Shown here in pieces: positions 37,176 to 45,794 of a stretch of DNA of 54,851 nucleotides (position 1 is the stretch's first letter; every line of letters begins with the position of its first letter). Location of the stretch: positions 1 through 54,851 of the forward strand of contig DVGC01000014.1 of NCBI GenBank assembly GCA_018712915.1. Direction: 5' to 3'. Under the pieces are notes generated by a model. That model ran no database searches. It saw only the letters and a program-made list of their open reading frames with translations, and was not told where the DNA came from. The position numbers and the translations under genes are program-made. The DNA is from Candidatus Copromonas faecavium (nom. illeg.) (GTDB lineage: Bacteria; Bacillota; Clostridia; Lachnospirales; Lachnospiraceae).

Positions 37176-37191
37176 CAGGCAGATCTGCCTG
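37176..37191. promoter_or_regulatory. 16-bp perfect palindrome upstream of gltS
   Basis: CAGGCAGATCTGCCTG is a perfect palindrome lying 11 nt before the RBS, in the transcribed leader. It could be an operator or form a hairpin that masks translation initiation. Confidence 0.5.
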
Positions 37192-37217
37192 TTCCGGCAG
37201 AAAGGAAGGGTTTGTAT

Positions 37218-38411
37218 ATGTTGGAAATTTCTTTTGACGTTATGCAAAGTGCCGCCATCGCCGCTCTGGTTGCCATGGTAGGACGGGCTGTTGTAAAACG
37301 GGTTAAGTTTTTCCAGACCTACTGCATTCCCGGCGTTGTGGTAGCCGGACTTGTGGTCAGTTTTGCACTGGGCATCCTGAGAGGAGCCAATATTCTGCAG
37401 ATTAATTTTGATGTATCCGTTTTGAAGGAGTGGTTCATGGACATCTTCTTCACCGGCGTGGGCTTGACAGCTTCCTGGAAGCTGATGAAGCAGGGCGGAA
37501 AGGTGTGTATCGGTATTGCGATCACAACCATCGGACTGATTCTCGGGCAGGACATTCTTGGTGTCATTCTGGCTGAGGTTTTCGGAATGCATCCATTGAT
37601 CGGTATTGGACTTGGTTCCCTGTCTCTGATGGGCGGCGTAGGCACCTCCAGCGCCATTGCTCCCTCTTACGAGCTTTTAGGTGCTGACAATGCGGTTGTC
37701 ATGAGCGTTATGTGCGCCACCTTTGGCATGGTATTTGCCAGCCTGTGCGGCGGCCCTGTGGCCAAGGCACTGATCAAGCGCCATCACCTCCACGGCGAAG
37801 ATGTGGTAGAAACCACCAAAGAGGAGGTTACACCCTTAAATGGCAAAAGCCTGTTAAGCAGTGTCTGCCTGATTATCGTTTCCGCCGGCCTCGGTTCTTA
37901 TATCGCCATTGCTGCCGGAAAGATCCCGATGATTGAGTTCCCGTACTTCATCGGCTGTATGTTCGGCGGTATCATCGTCCGCAACATTCTGGATGCGGTT
38001 CATATTGAGGTTCGCGCCGAAGAGCTGGATGCGTTCGGCGATATCTGCCTTGAAATTTTCCTTGGCATGACCATGATGACCATTGACGTAACTCAGCTGG
38101 CTGGCGTTATCGGACCGTTCGTTGTTATTTTCGCAGCTCAGGTTATCTTTACCTGTCTGTGGGCATACTTCGTTACTTTCCGCACCTGCGGAAGCAACTA
38201 CGACGCAGCCGTTATTGCTGCCGGACATATCGGAATGGGTCTGGGCAATGGCCCGAACACCATGGCCAACGAAAAAGCTGTTATGGCCGAGCATGGTTTC
38301 TCTCACATCGGATGGGTTGTGTATCCGCCGTTTGGGCTTCTGGTTCTGGATATCTTCAATCCTATCTTCTGTTCAGTCATTGCTGAGCCTCTTACCAGAT
38401 TGTTGGGATAA
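37218..38411 (+). CDS. gltS: Sodium/glutamate symporter
   Basis: A 397-aa integral membrane protein of the ESS family importing glutamate with Na+. About ten hydrophobic helices; reentrant-loop regions GGVGTSSAIAPSYELLGADNAVV and GHIGMGLGNGPNTMANEKAV are characteristic of GltS. Start ATG 37218 has AAGGAAGGG 7 nt upstream; a TTG at 37212 is less likely. Monocistronic, ended by a strong terminator. Confidence 0.92.
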   Translation: MLEISFDVMQSAAIAALVAMVGRAVVKRVKFFQTYCIPGVVVAGLVVSFALGILRGANILQINFDVSVLKEWFMDIFFTGVGLTASWKLMKQGGKVCIGIAITTIGLILGQDILGVILAEVFGMHPLIGIGLGSLSLMGGVGTSSAIAPSYELLGADNAVVMSVMCATFGMVFASLCGGPVAKALIKRHHLHGEDVVETTKEEVTPLNGKSLLSSVCLIIVSAGLGSYIAIAAGKIPMIEFPYFIGCMFGGIIVRNILDAVHIEVRAEELDAFGDICLEIFLGMTMMTIDVTQLAGVIGPFVVIFAAQVIFTCLWAYFVTFRTCGSNYDAAVIAAGHIGMGLGNGPNTMANEKAVMAEHGFSHIGWVVYPPFGLLVLDIFNPIFCSVIAEPLTRLLG

Positions 38412-38462
38412 ATACATAAACAAACGGCAGCATAAAAGCTGTCCGACAATATGCCTTCTCCC

Positions 38463-38498
38463 TTCCCTCTGCTTCATATGGAAGCAGAGGGATTTTTA
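38463..38498 (+). terminator. gltS terminator
   Basis: CCCTCTGCTTC pairs with GAAGCAGAGGG around ATATG, followed by ATTTTTATT. Strong intrinsic terminator. Confidence 0.9.
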
Positions 38499-38624
38499 TT
38501 GTGACGCAAAAAGGCGGAGCAGGCTGCTCTGGATACAGGAACGCCGGCCGGCTCCCTTTCCGGCATCACCAAAGCCCTGGAGCCGATAGAGGCAAAAACT
38601 CTCCGGGACAGACTGGCTGCTCTC

Positions 38625-39191
38625 CTACAGGATCGGTTCAATGACCGCCCTGAAATAACGATCCAGTTCCTCCGGCGCCTGTTTCATCCGGCCCTTAATC
38701 CACCACAAAACCATTTCCACAAAGCTGCCGGAAATATGGTTGACCAGAAAATCCCGGGGAACCATAAGATAATTCCGCCTGTCCTGATTGACGAACTGTT
38801 TTTGTACCAGTTCATTCAGGCTGTTTTTGAAGTAACGCAGAAAAAGCTCGCTGCTTTCGCAAGAAAGCAGTTCAAGAATATGATTTTCATTCTCCTGCAA
38901 ATGCTGCAGCAAATGACAGAACACAGATTCCGGCGCATTTCCGTCGGAATACAGCCCATGAGTATGGGTGCAATCCAGAGCGCTGTCGATGATATGTCCG
39001 AAAAGTTCTTCGCACAAGGCTTTCAGCAAATCGTCTTTTGTTTCAAAATGTGCGTAAAATGTTGTCCGGCCCACATTTGCCCTGTCAATGATTTCCTGCA
39101 CCGTAATTCTGCTGTAGCTTTTTTCCGCCAGAAGTGTGCTGAATGCAGTAAAAATAGCCGCCCTTGTTTTCTGCTGCCGTCTGTCCATCAT
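38625..39191 (-). CDS. TetR/AcrR family transcriptional regulator
   Basis: A 188-aa regulator with an N-terminal TetR HTH (ITVQEIIDRANVGRTTFYAHFETKDDLL, residues about 27-54) and a ligand-binding helical domain containing C/H-rich segments (DCTHTHGLYSD, ESVFCHLLQH, LLSCESSEL) that could sense metal. GGAGGAG precedes the ATG. Divergent from the metal ATPase gene, with an operator-like dyad between them, so it probably represses that pump. Confidence 0.9.
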   Translation of the reverse strand: MMDRRQQKTRAAIFTAFSTLLAEKSYSRITVQEIIDRANVGRTTFYAHFETKDDLLKALCEELFGHIIDSALDCTHTHGLYSDGNAPESVFCHLLQHLQENENHILELLSCESSELFLRYFKNSLNELVQKQFVNQDRRNYLMVPRDFLVNHISGSFVEMVLWWIKGRMKQAPEELDRYFRAVIEPIL

Positions 39192-39252
39192 AACTCCTCC
39201 CGTACAGTTTCTTAAAAATGTTCCATAGGAAACACAGAGACCAGATTATCTA

Positions 39253-39281
39253 TTGAATGATAGATGCTTTCCGCCTAGAAT
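39253..39281 (+). promoter_or_regulatory. Promoter of the metal ATPase gene
   Basis: TTGAAT (39253-39258), 17-nt spacer, TAGAAT (39276-39281). The start site would fall at or next to the dyad at 39289-39303. Confidence 0.65.
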
Positions 39282-39288
39282 AAAAGAG

Positions 39289-39303
39289 AACAAATTGTTT
39301 GTT
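39289..39303. promoter_or_regulatory. Candidate TetR operator
   Basis: AACAAA-TTG-TTTGTT, a 15-bp inverted repeat positioned at about +1 to +15 of the ATPase promoter. Binding of the divergent TetR regulator there would block transcription. Confidence 0.6.
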
Positions 39304-39384
39304 ATTGAATTTATTGTACGGCAAAGGCAAGCAAGTGTCAACAATGAATCTGTTTAAAATGCCGTGCGGATTGGAGGAACCATA

Positions 39385-41280
39385 ATGCTGAAAAAACTCA
39401 ATGATTTTCTCGCCGGGCTTCCTATGACGATTGCAGCCGGTGTATTCCTGCTGCTGGATTTAGTCCCGCACTTGATGGAGGAATTTGGCGGTACACCGGT
39501 ACAGCTTTCGTTTTTGCCCTTTGACCCGGCGTGGGGCACTATCGTAATCAGCGGTATTCCCCTTTTGTATCTGGCAATATGGCGGATTATCCATAATCCC
39601 GGTATCAGCAAAATATCATCTGCCCTTTTGATTTGCATTGCCATGTTTGCCGCTATTGCAATCGGAGATTTGTTTGCGGCAGGAGAAGTCGTGTTTATCA
39701 TGGCAATCGGCGCACTTTTAGAGGAAGCTACCACAAACCGGGCGAAAAAAGGCCTCAAAAAACTGATTAGCCTTGCGCCGGCAAAAGGACGCAGACTAAA
39801 GGACGGGAAAGAAGAAATGATACCGGCAGAGGAAATCCGGCAGGGAGATATTCTGCGTATTCTGCCCGGTGAAACAATCCCGGTTGACGGAACAATCATC
39901 AATGGTGAAACTTCGGTTGACCAGTCTATTATGACGGGAGAATCTCTGCCGGTTGACAAGGGCGTGGGGGAAGAAGTTTTTTGCGGAACGATCAACCGCT
40001 TTGGTTCGATTGATATTTCAGCAACGAAAGTAGGCGAAAACAGTTCCTTGCAAAAGCTGATCCGCATGGTGCAGGACGCAGAGAATAAACAGGCTCCCAT
40101 GCAAAGAATAGCCGACAAAGCGGCAAGCTGGCTGGTGCCCGTTGCCCTGCTTATCGCAATTTTGGCCTATGTATTTACCGGGAATATTGTTACCGCAGTC
40201 ACCGTGTTGGTTGTATTTTGCCCCTGCGCCCTTGTATTGGCAACGCCTACCGCAATTATGGCGGCAATCGGGCAGGCGACAAAGCATGGCGTGATTATCA
40301 AGTCCGGCGAGGCTCTTGAAAAAATGGGAAAAGTGGATACGATTGCTTTTGATAAAACCGGCACTTTAACCTATGGCCGCTTAGATGTCAGCGATATGCT
40401 CTCTTTTGATGAATCAATCAGTGAAACAGACTTGCTTTCTCTGGCCGCTTCTGCTGAAGCCAAGAGTGAACACCCGCTGGGAAAGGCGATTGTGGCGTAT
40501 GCAAAGACAAAAGATGTGCCGTTGGTAGAATCGACTGCGTTCAGAATGACTGCTGGCAAGGGGATTTTTGCAGAGGTGGACAACCGCAGCCTGCTTTGTG
40601 GCAACGAGAAATTTCTCACTGAAAACGGAGTTTCGATTGATAATAAGGTGCAATCCGCTTTGGAACGGCTGCGTACACAGGGAAAAGCCTCTATTCTCGC
40701 AGCGGAAGGTCAAAAATGTATCGGTGTGATCGCACTTTCTGATGTGCTGCGCCCGGAGGCGAAAGACATGGTTTCCCGTCTTTCAGATATGCACACCCGT
40801 ACTGTTTTACTTACCGGCGATCATCAAAAAACGGCTGATTATTTTGCACAGCAGGTTGGTATTTCCGAAGTCCGTGCAGAACTCCTGCCCGAAGAAAAAG
40901 TGCAGAGCATTGAGAAATTGCAGGCTGAAAATCACAAGGTTTGTATGATTGGCGATGGTGTCAACGACGCCCCGGCGCTGAAAACGGCTGATGTAAGCGT
41001 AGCAATGGGAAGCATGGGAAGCGACATTGCCGTTGACGCCGCAGAAGTCGCTTTGATGAGCGATGATATTTCAAAAATCCCGTATTTGAAGCGGCTCTCC
41101 AATGCAACGGTTAAGACAATCAAAGCCAGCATAACCCTGTCTATGTGTATTAACCTTACAGCAATCGTGCTGTCGCTCATGGAAGTGCTGACTCCAACTA
41201 CCGGAGCACTGGTACACAATGCAGGGTCCTGCTTTGTGGTTTTGATTGCCGCACTGCTCTATGACAGAAAATTTGAATAA
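39385..41280 (+). CDS. Heavy-metal translocating P1B-type ATPase
   Basis: A 631-aa metal efflux (or uptake) pump. Start 39385 has GGAGG 7 nt upstream. Shows the actuator MTGESLPVDKG, membrane metal motif CPC (VVFCPCALVLATPT), phosphorylation site DKTGTLTYG, SEHPLG and GDGVNDAPALK. There is no N-terminal HMA/CXXC metal-binding domain, so it is shorter than CadA/ZntA. In the last helix the Asp-Thr-Gly seen in Zn/Cd pumps is replaced by HNAGSCF, so the metal is uncertain. Base composition is AT-richer than the polyamine or aro genes and the TetR control is unusual, hinting at acquisition as a cassette. Confidence 0.9.
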   Translation: MLKKLNDFLAGLPMTIAAGVFLLLDLVPHLMEEFGGTPVQLSFLPFDPAWGTIVISGIPLLYLAIWRIIHNPGISKISSALLICIAMFAAIAIGDLFAAGEVVFIMAIGALLEEATTNRAKKGLKKLISLAPAKGRRLKDGKEEMIPAEEIRQGDILRILPGETIPVDGTIINGETSVDQSIMTGESLPVDKGVGEEVFCGTINRFGSIDISATKVGENSSLQKLIRMVQDAENKQAPMQRIADKAASWLVPVALLIAILAYVFTGNIVTAVTVLVVFCPCALVLATPTAIMAAIGQATKHGVIIKSGEALEKMGKVDTIAFDKTGTLTYGRLDVSDMLSFDESISETDLLSLAASAEAKSEHPLGKAIVAYAKTKDVPLVESTAFRMTAGKGIFAEVDNRSLLCGNEKFLTENGVSIDNKVQSALERLRTQGKASILAAEGQKCIGVIALSDVLRPEAKDMVSRLSDMHTRTVLLTGDHQKTADYFAQQVGISEVRAELLPEEKVQSIEKLQAENHKVCMIGDGVNDAPALKTADVSVAMGSMGSDIAVDAAEVALMSDDISKIPYLKRLSNATVKTIKASITLSMCINLTAIVLSLMEVLTPTTGALVHNAGSCFVVLIAALLYDRKFE

Positions 41281-41511
41281 TTCCTCCGTCTTTCTGCTTT
41301 CCCTCCCCATATACAAAACCGCTGTCTTCTTCCATAAATCATGTTTTTCTCATTATGTTTCAGCTTCTTTTCAGGCTTCTGTGTTTAAATAAAAAGAAAG
41401 GAAACTTAACATCAGACAACTGAGAGCATGCCGGATTTCAGCCTTAAAGCTGCCCCCAAATGCAGACTTAAGTTCAGCAGAGCCGGCAAAACTGAATGAG
41501 GAGGGACACAT

Positions 41512-42525
41512 ATGACAAAAGCAGGAAAAACATTCCTGGCGGCAATACCGGCAGCGATATGCCTGTTTTCTTTTAAGGCTCAGGCAGAAACCAGAATCAG
41601 TACCGTATATTTGGAAATTGATTCACAGATTCAGGTTGGTGATACCGACAGTGATGTCACAGTTACTGCGGATTCTTCCGCATATGACGTCGACGATGTG
41701 GAAGTGACAAACGAGCCGGATGAGAATGACGAGGAATGGGAAGAGGGTGACAAGCCCAGGCTGAAAGTAATTGTACAGGCTGAGGATGATTACTATTTCC
41801 CATCTGGTTTTTCCAAAAGCAGCGTAGAGCTGGACGGATCCGACGGAACTGTAACTTCTGTAGATCGTTCCAGCGATGAACTGGAAATTTATATTACTCT
41901 GGATGCACTGGATGAGGACGAAGAAGACTACGACCTGGATGTGCTGGGGCTGGAGTGGGATCAAAGCAGCGGGATTGCTTACTGGGATGAATGTGAGGAT
42001 GCCAGACGGTATGAGGTGCGGCTGTACAGAGACGGCAGCGCGGCAACATCTATCCTGACCTCCTATGACAGCCAGTACGATTTCTCCTCCTATCTTTCCC
42101 ATGCTGGTACCTATACTTTTCGTGTACGTGCCGTATACAGTTCTTCCGTCAAAGGAGACTGGGAAGAATCCGAGGAATGGGATGTAATGTCAGGCAGCAG
42201 CGGAGCCATAGGAAGTTTCTTCTCTCCCACTCCTTCTCTGCCGGCCAACACTGCTCCGGCTTCCGACGCGGCTTCTTCTCAGGGAGCATGGTTAAAAGAT
42301 GATACTGGCTGGTGGTACTGCAATGCCGATAAAAGTTACACCACAAATGACTGGCAGTTTATCGGCGGTTCCTGGTACTATTTTGATGAAAGCGGATACA
42401 TGGTTACCGGATGGGTATACTGGAATGAGCAATGGTACTACTGCGGAGAAAACGGGAAAATGCTGACAAACTCCATGACGCCGGATGGATATTATGTAGG
42501 AGCAGACGGCGCATGGATTTCATAA
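41512..42525 (+). CDS. Secreted protein with C-terminal cell-wall/choline-binding repeats
   Basis: A 337-aa exported protein. Signal peptide of about 25 residues ends in AQA. Two acidic beta-rich segments follow (residues about 28-140), then a fibronectin-III-like module (LEWDQSSGIAYWDECEDARRYEVRLY ... GTYTFRVRAVY), a Ser/Pro/Ala linker and three or so choline/glucan-binding repeats (GWWYCNADK, SWYYFDESGYMVTGW, QWYYCGENGKM). It is likely attached non-covalently to the wall. No catalytic domain is visible; an adhesin, scaffold or amidase accessory are options. GAGGAGGGACAC region gives the RBS. Confidence 0.8.
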   Translation: MTKAGKTFLAAIPAAICLFSFKAQAETRISTVYLEIDSQIQVGDTDSDVTVTADSSAYDVDDVEVTNEPDENDEEWEEGDKPRLKVIVQAEDDYYFPSGFSKSSVELDGSDGTVTSVDRSSDELEIYITLDALDEDEEDYDLDVLGLEWDQSSGIAYWDECEDARRYEVRLYRDGSAATSILTSYDSQYDFSSYLSHAGTYTFRVRAVYSSSVKGDWEESEEWDVMSGSSGAIGSFFSPTPSLPANTAPASDAASSQGAWLKDDTGWWYCNADKSYTTNDWQFIGGSWYYFDESGYMVTGWVYWNEQWYYCGENGKMLTNSMTPDGYYVGADGAWIS

Positions 42526-42570
42526 ACGGCCAGTTAAAGATATGACAGGAGCAGCCGCATTTCTGTGCTT

Positions 42571-42630
42571 GCAGGGCTTAAGCATTCAGGAAACCTCACT
42601 CCCGGAAAGGGACCTGCCGCTTAAGCCTGC
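42571..42630. repeat. Inverted repeat downstream of the wall-binding protein gene
   Basis: GCAGGGCTTAAGC (42571-42583) is mirrored by GCTTAAGCCTGC (42619-42630), 35 nt apart, with CCCGG-type pairing just beyond (42635-42647). No long T-run follows on plus apart from CTTTTC, so its terminator role is uncertain. Confidence 0.55.
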
Positions 42631-42654
42631 ATCGGGCTGCTGCCGGGCTTTTCA

Positions 42655-42685
42655 GAAAAAAAGAGGGGCTGCCAGGCAGCCCCTT
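42655..42685 (-). terminator. Terminator of the two-component operon
   Basis: GGGGCTGCC and GGCAGCCCC form a tight stem with a one-to-three-base loop; the minus transcript continues into seven T (42655-42662 reversed). It abuts the histidine kinase stop. Confidence 0.9.
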
Positions 42686-44077
42686 TCATGATGTGGAAAA
42701 CAGCAGCGGAAGAAAAATGGAAAATATGTTTTCGGAAATCCCGTCACTGGAAGCCTCAATCCGCCCGCCATGCCCTGCCGCTATCGTCCGGGCTATCGGC
42801 AGACCGAGTCCATAGCCCGGAATACGGCTTCTCGCCGGATCTGTCCGGTAAAAACGATGAAAAATAAGGCGAAGTTCTTCTTTTGTGAGAGGGGTCCCCT
42901 GGCTGGAAACTGACACACACGCCTCCTTGCCATTAAGAGACAGAACAACCTGTATACAGCTGCCTTCTTCACTGTATTTGCAGGCATTGTCCAGAAGAAT
43001 TTCCAGCATCTGACGCAGCTTTTGTTCATCCCCGGATACATAAATTCCGCTGACGACCTGGGCAGCCAGCAAGCGTCCAGATTCATAGACAGCCGGCTCA
43101 AAAGCCATAATGCAGTTGTTGACCAGGTAGCTCAGATCAACGGATCTGTGCAGGAAAAAGGCCGGTTCTGTAAAATCACTGCGGGCCAAAAGCAGCAGAT
43201 TTTCCACCAGGTGCTTCATACGAACAGCTTCCGTTTGAATGTATTCGGCTCTCTGCCGGTTGTATCCTGCCGGAAGCTCCTGTGACTGAATCAGCATGTT
43301 CGCATTGGAAAGAATAACCGTAAGAGGTGTCTTCAGCTCATGAGAAGCATCCGCCATAAATTGCCTCTGCTGTTCCCAGGCTTCAGAAACAGGTCTTACT
43401 GCCCAGGCAGAAAATCCAATGGAAAACACGAAAAATACAGCCAGCGCTCCTATTCCTACAAGAATGGAATGAATAAGCTGCCAGTACAAGGCAGTCTGTT
43501 CTGAATAAATGTCCATAAATGCGTACCGGATAAGACCGGGTCCAATTTCCATACTTGTATATCTGAGACTTTGTTCCGCCAGTACCCCGGAAGAATTTCC
43601 AAGGGAGTCTGCCAGAAAAATCAGATCAGGCACTGCTTCCTCCTCAATTCCATATATCCGGTTATACAGGACGCGAACCATTCCGTCGCCGGTATAATCC
43701 GCAACGATCACAGATAATCTTTCCCTCATACACGGAGGCGGTGAAACAGGAACCATTCCCTGCTGCTGATCCGGAGGCGCTGTGGGCTGCGGCGGAAGGG
43801 ACTGCTGAATCCCGCGGCTGGAAAAATCGGCTCCGCTGACGCTTTCCTGCAGAGCAGAACGCAGTGCCTCCATGCCGGTTCTTTCATAATTCGTACACGA
43901 AGTATAGTACAGTGCGGCAAAAACCACTGTCAAAAGGAGCGAAATAATAGACATCATAACAATAACCAGTTTACGGCGCAGTTTGCGTATGGCAGAGCCC
44001 CCGTCACCCGTTTTTGGACCGTCCTGCCCTCCGGATACTCTTTCTATGATTGCTTTTCGGATGCTTTCCAGGTTCAT
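42686..44077 (-). CDS. Sensor histidine kinase
   Basis: A 463-aa membrane sensor. TM1 at about 37-58, an extracytoplasmic loop with a proline/glutamine-rich stretch (SLPPQPTAPPDQQQ), TM2 at about 205-228, then HisKA with DASHELKTPLTVI (phospho-histidine), N-box LLDNACKYS and G-box YGLGLPIARTI. The ATG overlaps the response-regulator stop by 4 bp. The ligand is unknown; an envelope stimulus is plausible because a wall-binding protein gene is its convergent neighbour. Confidence 0.92.
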   Translation of the reverse strand: MNLESIRKAIIERVSGGQDGPKTGDGGSAIRKLRRKLVIVMMSIISLLLTVVFAALYYTSCTNYERTGMEALRSALQESVSGADFSSRGIQQSLPPQPTAPPDQQQGMVPVSPPPCMRERLSVIVADYTGDGMVRVLYNRIYGIEEEAVPDLIFLADSLGNSSGVLAEQSLRYTSMEIGPGLIRYAFMDIYSEQTALYWQLIHSILVGIGALAVFFVFSIGFSAWAVRPVSEAWEQQRQFMADASHELKTPLTVILSNANMLIQSQELPAGYNRQRAEYIQTEAVRMKHLVENLLLLARSDFTEPAFFLHRSVDLSYLVNNCIMAFEPAVYESGRLLAAQVVSGIYVSGDEQKLRQMLEILLDNACKYSEEGSCIQVVLSLNGKEACVSVSSQGTPLTKEELRLIFHRFYRTDPARSRIPGYGLGLPIARTIAAGHGGRIEASSDGISENIFSIFLPLLFSTS

Positions 44078-44748
44078 TCAGATACCTCCAGTTTATATCC
44101 GATTCCCCGTACAACAGAAATCCGGACGCTGGAATGAAGGAATGCCAGCTTTTTGCGAAGGAAAGATATATAAGCCTCCACGCTGTTGGTATTGACATTC
44201 GTATCATATCCCCAGATTTTTAAAAGGATTGCCTCTTTGGACAAGTATTGATTCTGATTATGTATCAGCATGCGAAGAAGCTTCCGTTCTTTTGCGCTCA
44301 GAGCAACGGATAAAGTCCTGCAGCTGAGCCGGGATACGGAAGGATTCAGAATCAAATCGCCATAAGAAAGGATATCTGTCACAATTTCAGCAGGACGCCT
44401 GAGAATTGTTCGCAGGCAGGCAAGAAATTCCTCATTCTCAAATGGCTTTGTCAGATAGTAATCCGCACCGGCATCCAGTCCGCGTACCCGGTTTTCCAGC
44501 TCGGATCTGGCAGTGAGGATCAGTACCGGCGTCATGCATTTTTTCTGACGAAGGCGGCGCAGAATTTCGAATCCGTTTAGCCCGGGAAGCATAATGTCCA
44601 GGATGATTGCATCATACATACCGTCTTCAGCCATTTCCTCCTCTTCGGTGCCGTCAAAGGAGCGATCAACCTGATATCCGGCATGCTCCAGAATGTCCGC
44701 CAGGGTGGCGGCCAGCCGCCTTTCGTCTTCAACAATCAAAATTTTCAT
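44074..44748 (-). CDS. OmpR/PhoB family response regulator
   Basis: A 225-aa regulator: receiver domain with D8, phospho-acceptor D51 (IILDIMLPG) and the KPF lysine, then a winged-helix domain (SVEAYISFLRKKLAFLHSSVRISVVRGIGYKLE). Start 44748 (MKILIVEDE) has GAGGTG upstream; the frame open to 44961 is unsupported. First gene of the two-component operon. The region 44749-45160 upstream contains AT-rich promoter-like sequence but no gene I can support. Confidence 0.92.
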   Translation of the reverse strand: MKILIVEDERRLAATLADILEHAGYQVDRSFDGTEEEEMAEDGMYDAIILDIMLPGLNGFEILRRLRQKKCMTPVLILTARSELENRVRGLDAGADYYLTKPFENEEFLACLRTILRRPAEIVTDILSYGDLILNPSVSRLSCRTLSVALSAKERKLLRMLIHNQNQYLSKEAILLKIWGYDTNVNTNSVEAYISFLRKKLAFLHSSVRISVVRGIGYKLEVSE

Positions 44749-45160
44749 ACACAACACCTCTGTTTGAAAATATTTTCCGGCAGAGCACAGCAGCCAGCAG
44801 CTGTTAAAAGCTCCAAGCCAGCAGTGTCCGTGAAACATATGGCGGCGCAAAAACCTGCTGCAATTACTCCCATATTCTTCGATCAGACATCCGTCCGCAC
44901 GTTTTTTCCAGTGCGGCAAGCATACAGTCTGACATGCACTTGCACCGTTTCCGCTCTGCATCAGGCATCATACCCGCTTTTTATATATAATACCTCAGCC
45001 GCCTTAAATGAAGCTGAAGAAAATTTAATAATTTTGCGATTTCTGTTTCCGCGATGCGGAGCCTTTAAATGTCAGCCGCAGGAAAAAACGTCTCAGCAGG
45101 CTTATCCATGAAATCGGACAAGTAATTATAACAATATGCTCGTTCCTTTTGTGGAAATAT

Positions 45161-45193
45161 GGTATAATGACCACAGGATGTGGTCATTATACC
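45161..45193. repeat. Perfect 14-bp inverted repeat upstream of the GNAT gene
   Basis: GGTATAATGACCAC (45161-45174) and GTGGTCATTATACC (45180-45193) with a 5-nt loop AGGAT. The left arm contains TATAAT (45163-45168), so it may be a promoter -10 embedded in an operator, or a cruciform/hairpin. A matching -35 is not evident. Confidence 0.8.
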
Positions 45194-45201
45194 TGCGCAT
45201 A

Positions 45202-45231
45202 CCGGTTTGTGCGTTTACCGCACAAATCCGG
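45202..45231 (+). promoter_or_regulatory. Second hairpin in the GNAT leader
   Basis: CCGGTTTGTGCG and CGCACAAATCCGG pair over 12 bp with one bulge and a TTTAC loop, flanked by GCGCAT on both sides. No T-run follows, so it is not a simple terminator; a translational or mRNA-stability role is possible. Confidence 0.55.
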
Positions 45232-45270
45232 GCGCATAACGCAACATTAAACAGAGGAGAAAATGAAACT

Positions 45271-45789
45271 ATGCACTGCAAAATAAGAAAATGGAAACTG
45301 TCAGACGCGAAAGCCTTATCAGATACCCTTTCCAGCGGAAAAATACAGCAAAATCTCCGGGACGGCCTGCCATTTCCCTATACAGAACAGGATGGGAAGG
45401 ATTATATTTCTTCTGTACTGTCTGCAGATACAGATATAACTTTTGCATTTGCAATTACTGTACAGGATAAAGCGATTGGCAGTATCAGTGTTCTCCGTCA
45501 GAGCAACATTCACAGACAAACCGCCGAATTAGGATATTATATTGCAGAAGAATATTGGGGAAAAGGCATTATGACTGACGCGGTCAGACAGATCTGCAGA
45601 TATGTTTTCGATAACAGCGATATCATCCGTATTTATGCAGAGCCGTTTGCATTCAACACCGCATCCTGCCGGGTGCTTGAGAAAGCAGGATTCCAATATG
45701 AAGGAACTTTAAGAAGCAATGCGGTCAAAAATGGCAGAATCATCGATATGAAACTATATTCACTTCTGAAATCAGAAATCGGAGGTTAA
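45271..45789 (+). CDS. GNAT family N-acetyltransferase (RimJ/RimL-like)
   Basis: A 172-aa acetyl-CoA-dependent acetyltransferase of the RimJ/RimL/SpeG-like group. AELGYYIAEEYWGKGIMTDAV carries the acetyl-CoA binding loop; ASCRVLEKAGFQYEGTLR is the family C-terminal signature. ATG 45271 is in frame with GAGGAG 11 nt upstream, a rather long spacing; an out-of-frame ATG at 45263 lies nearer. The substrate (ribosomal protein, antibiotic or polyamine) is unknown. Preceded by two strong hairpins, followed directly by a spoIIID remnant. Confidence 0.87.
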   Translation: MHCKIRKWKLSDAKALSDTLSSGKIQQNLRDGLPFPYTEQDGKDYISSVLSADTDITFAFAITVQDKAIGSISVLRQSNIHRQTAELGYYIAEEYWGKGIMTDAVRQICRYVFDNSDIIRIYAEPFAFNTASCRVLEKAGFQYEGTLRSNAVKNGRIIDMKLYSLLKSEIGG

Positions 45790-45794
45790 ATTTA

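Noticed and set aside
37091..37237. 48-codon frame overlapping the gltS start
   Set aside because: Its purine-rich upstream sequence sits only 2-3 nt from the ATG, the composition is not protein-like, and it overlaps the well-supported gltS start.
38505..38640. Protein-like open frame after the gltS terminator (AEQAALDTGTPAGSLSGITK and onward)
   Set aside because: No start codon or RBS, follows a stop, and the same frame continues as the antisense of the TetR gene. Possibly a gene relic, but not enough evidence to call.
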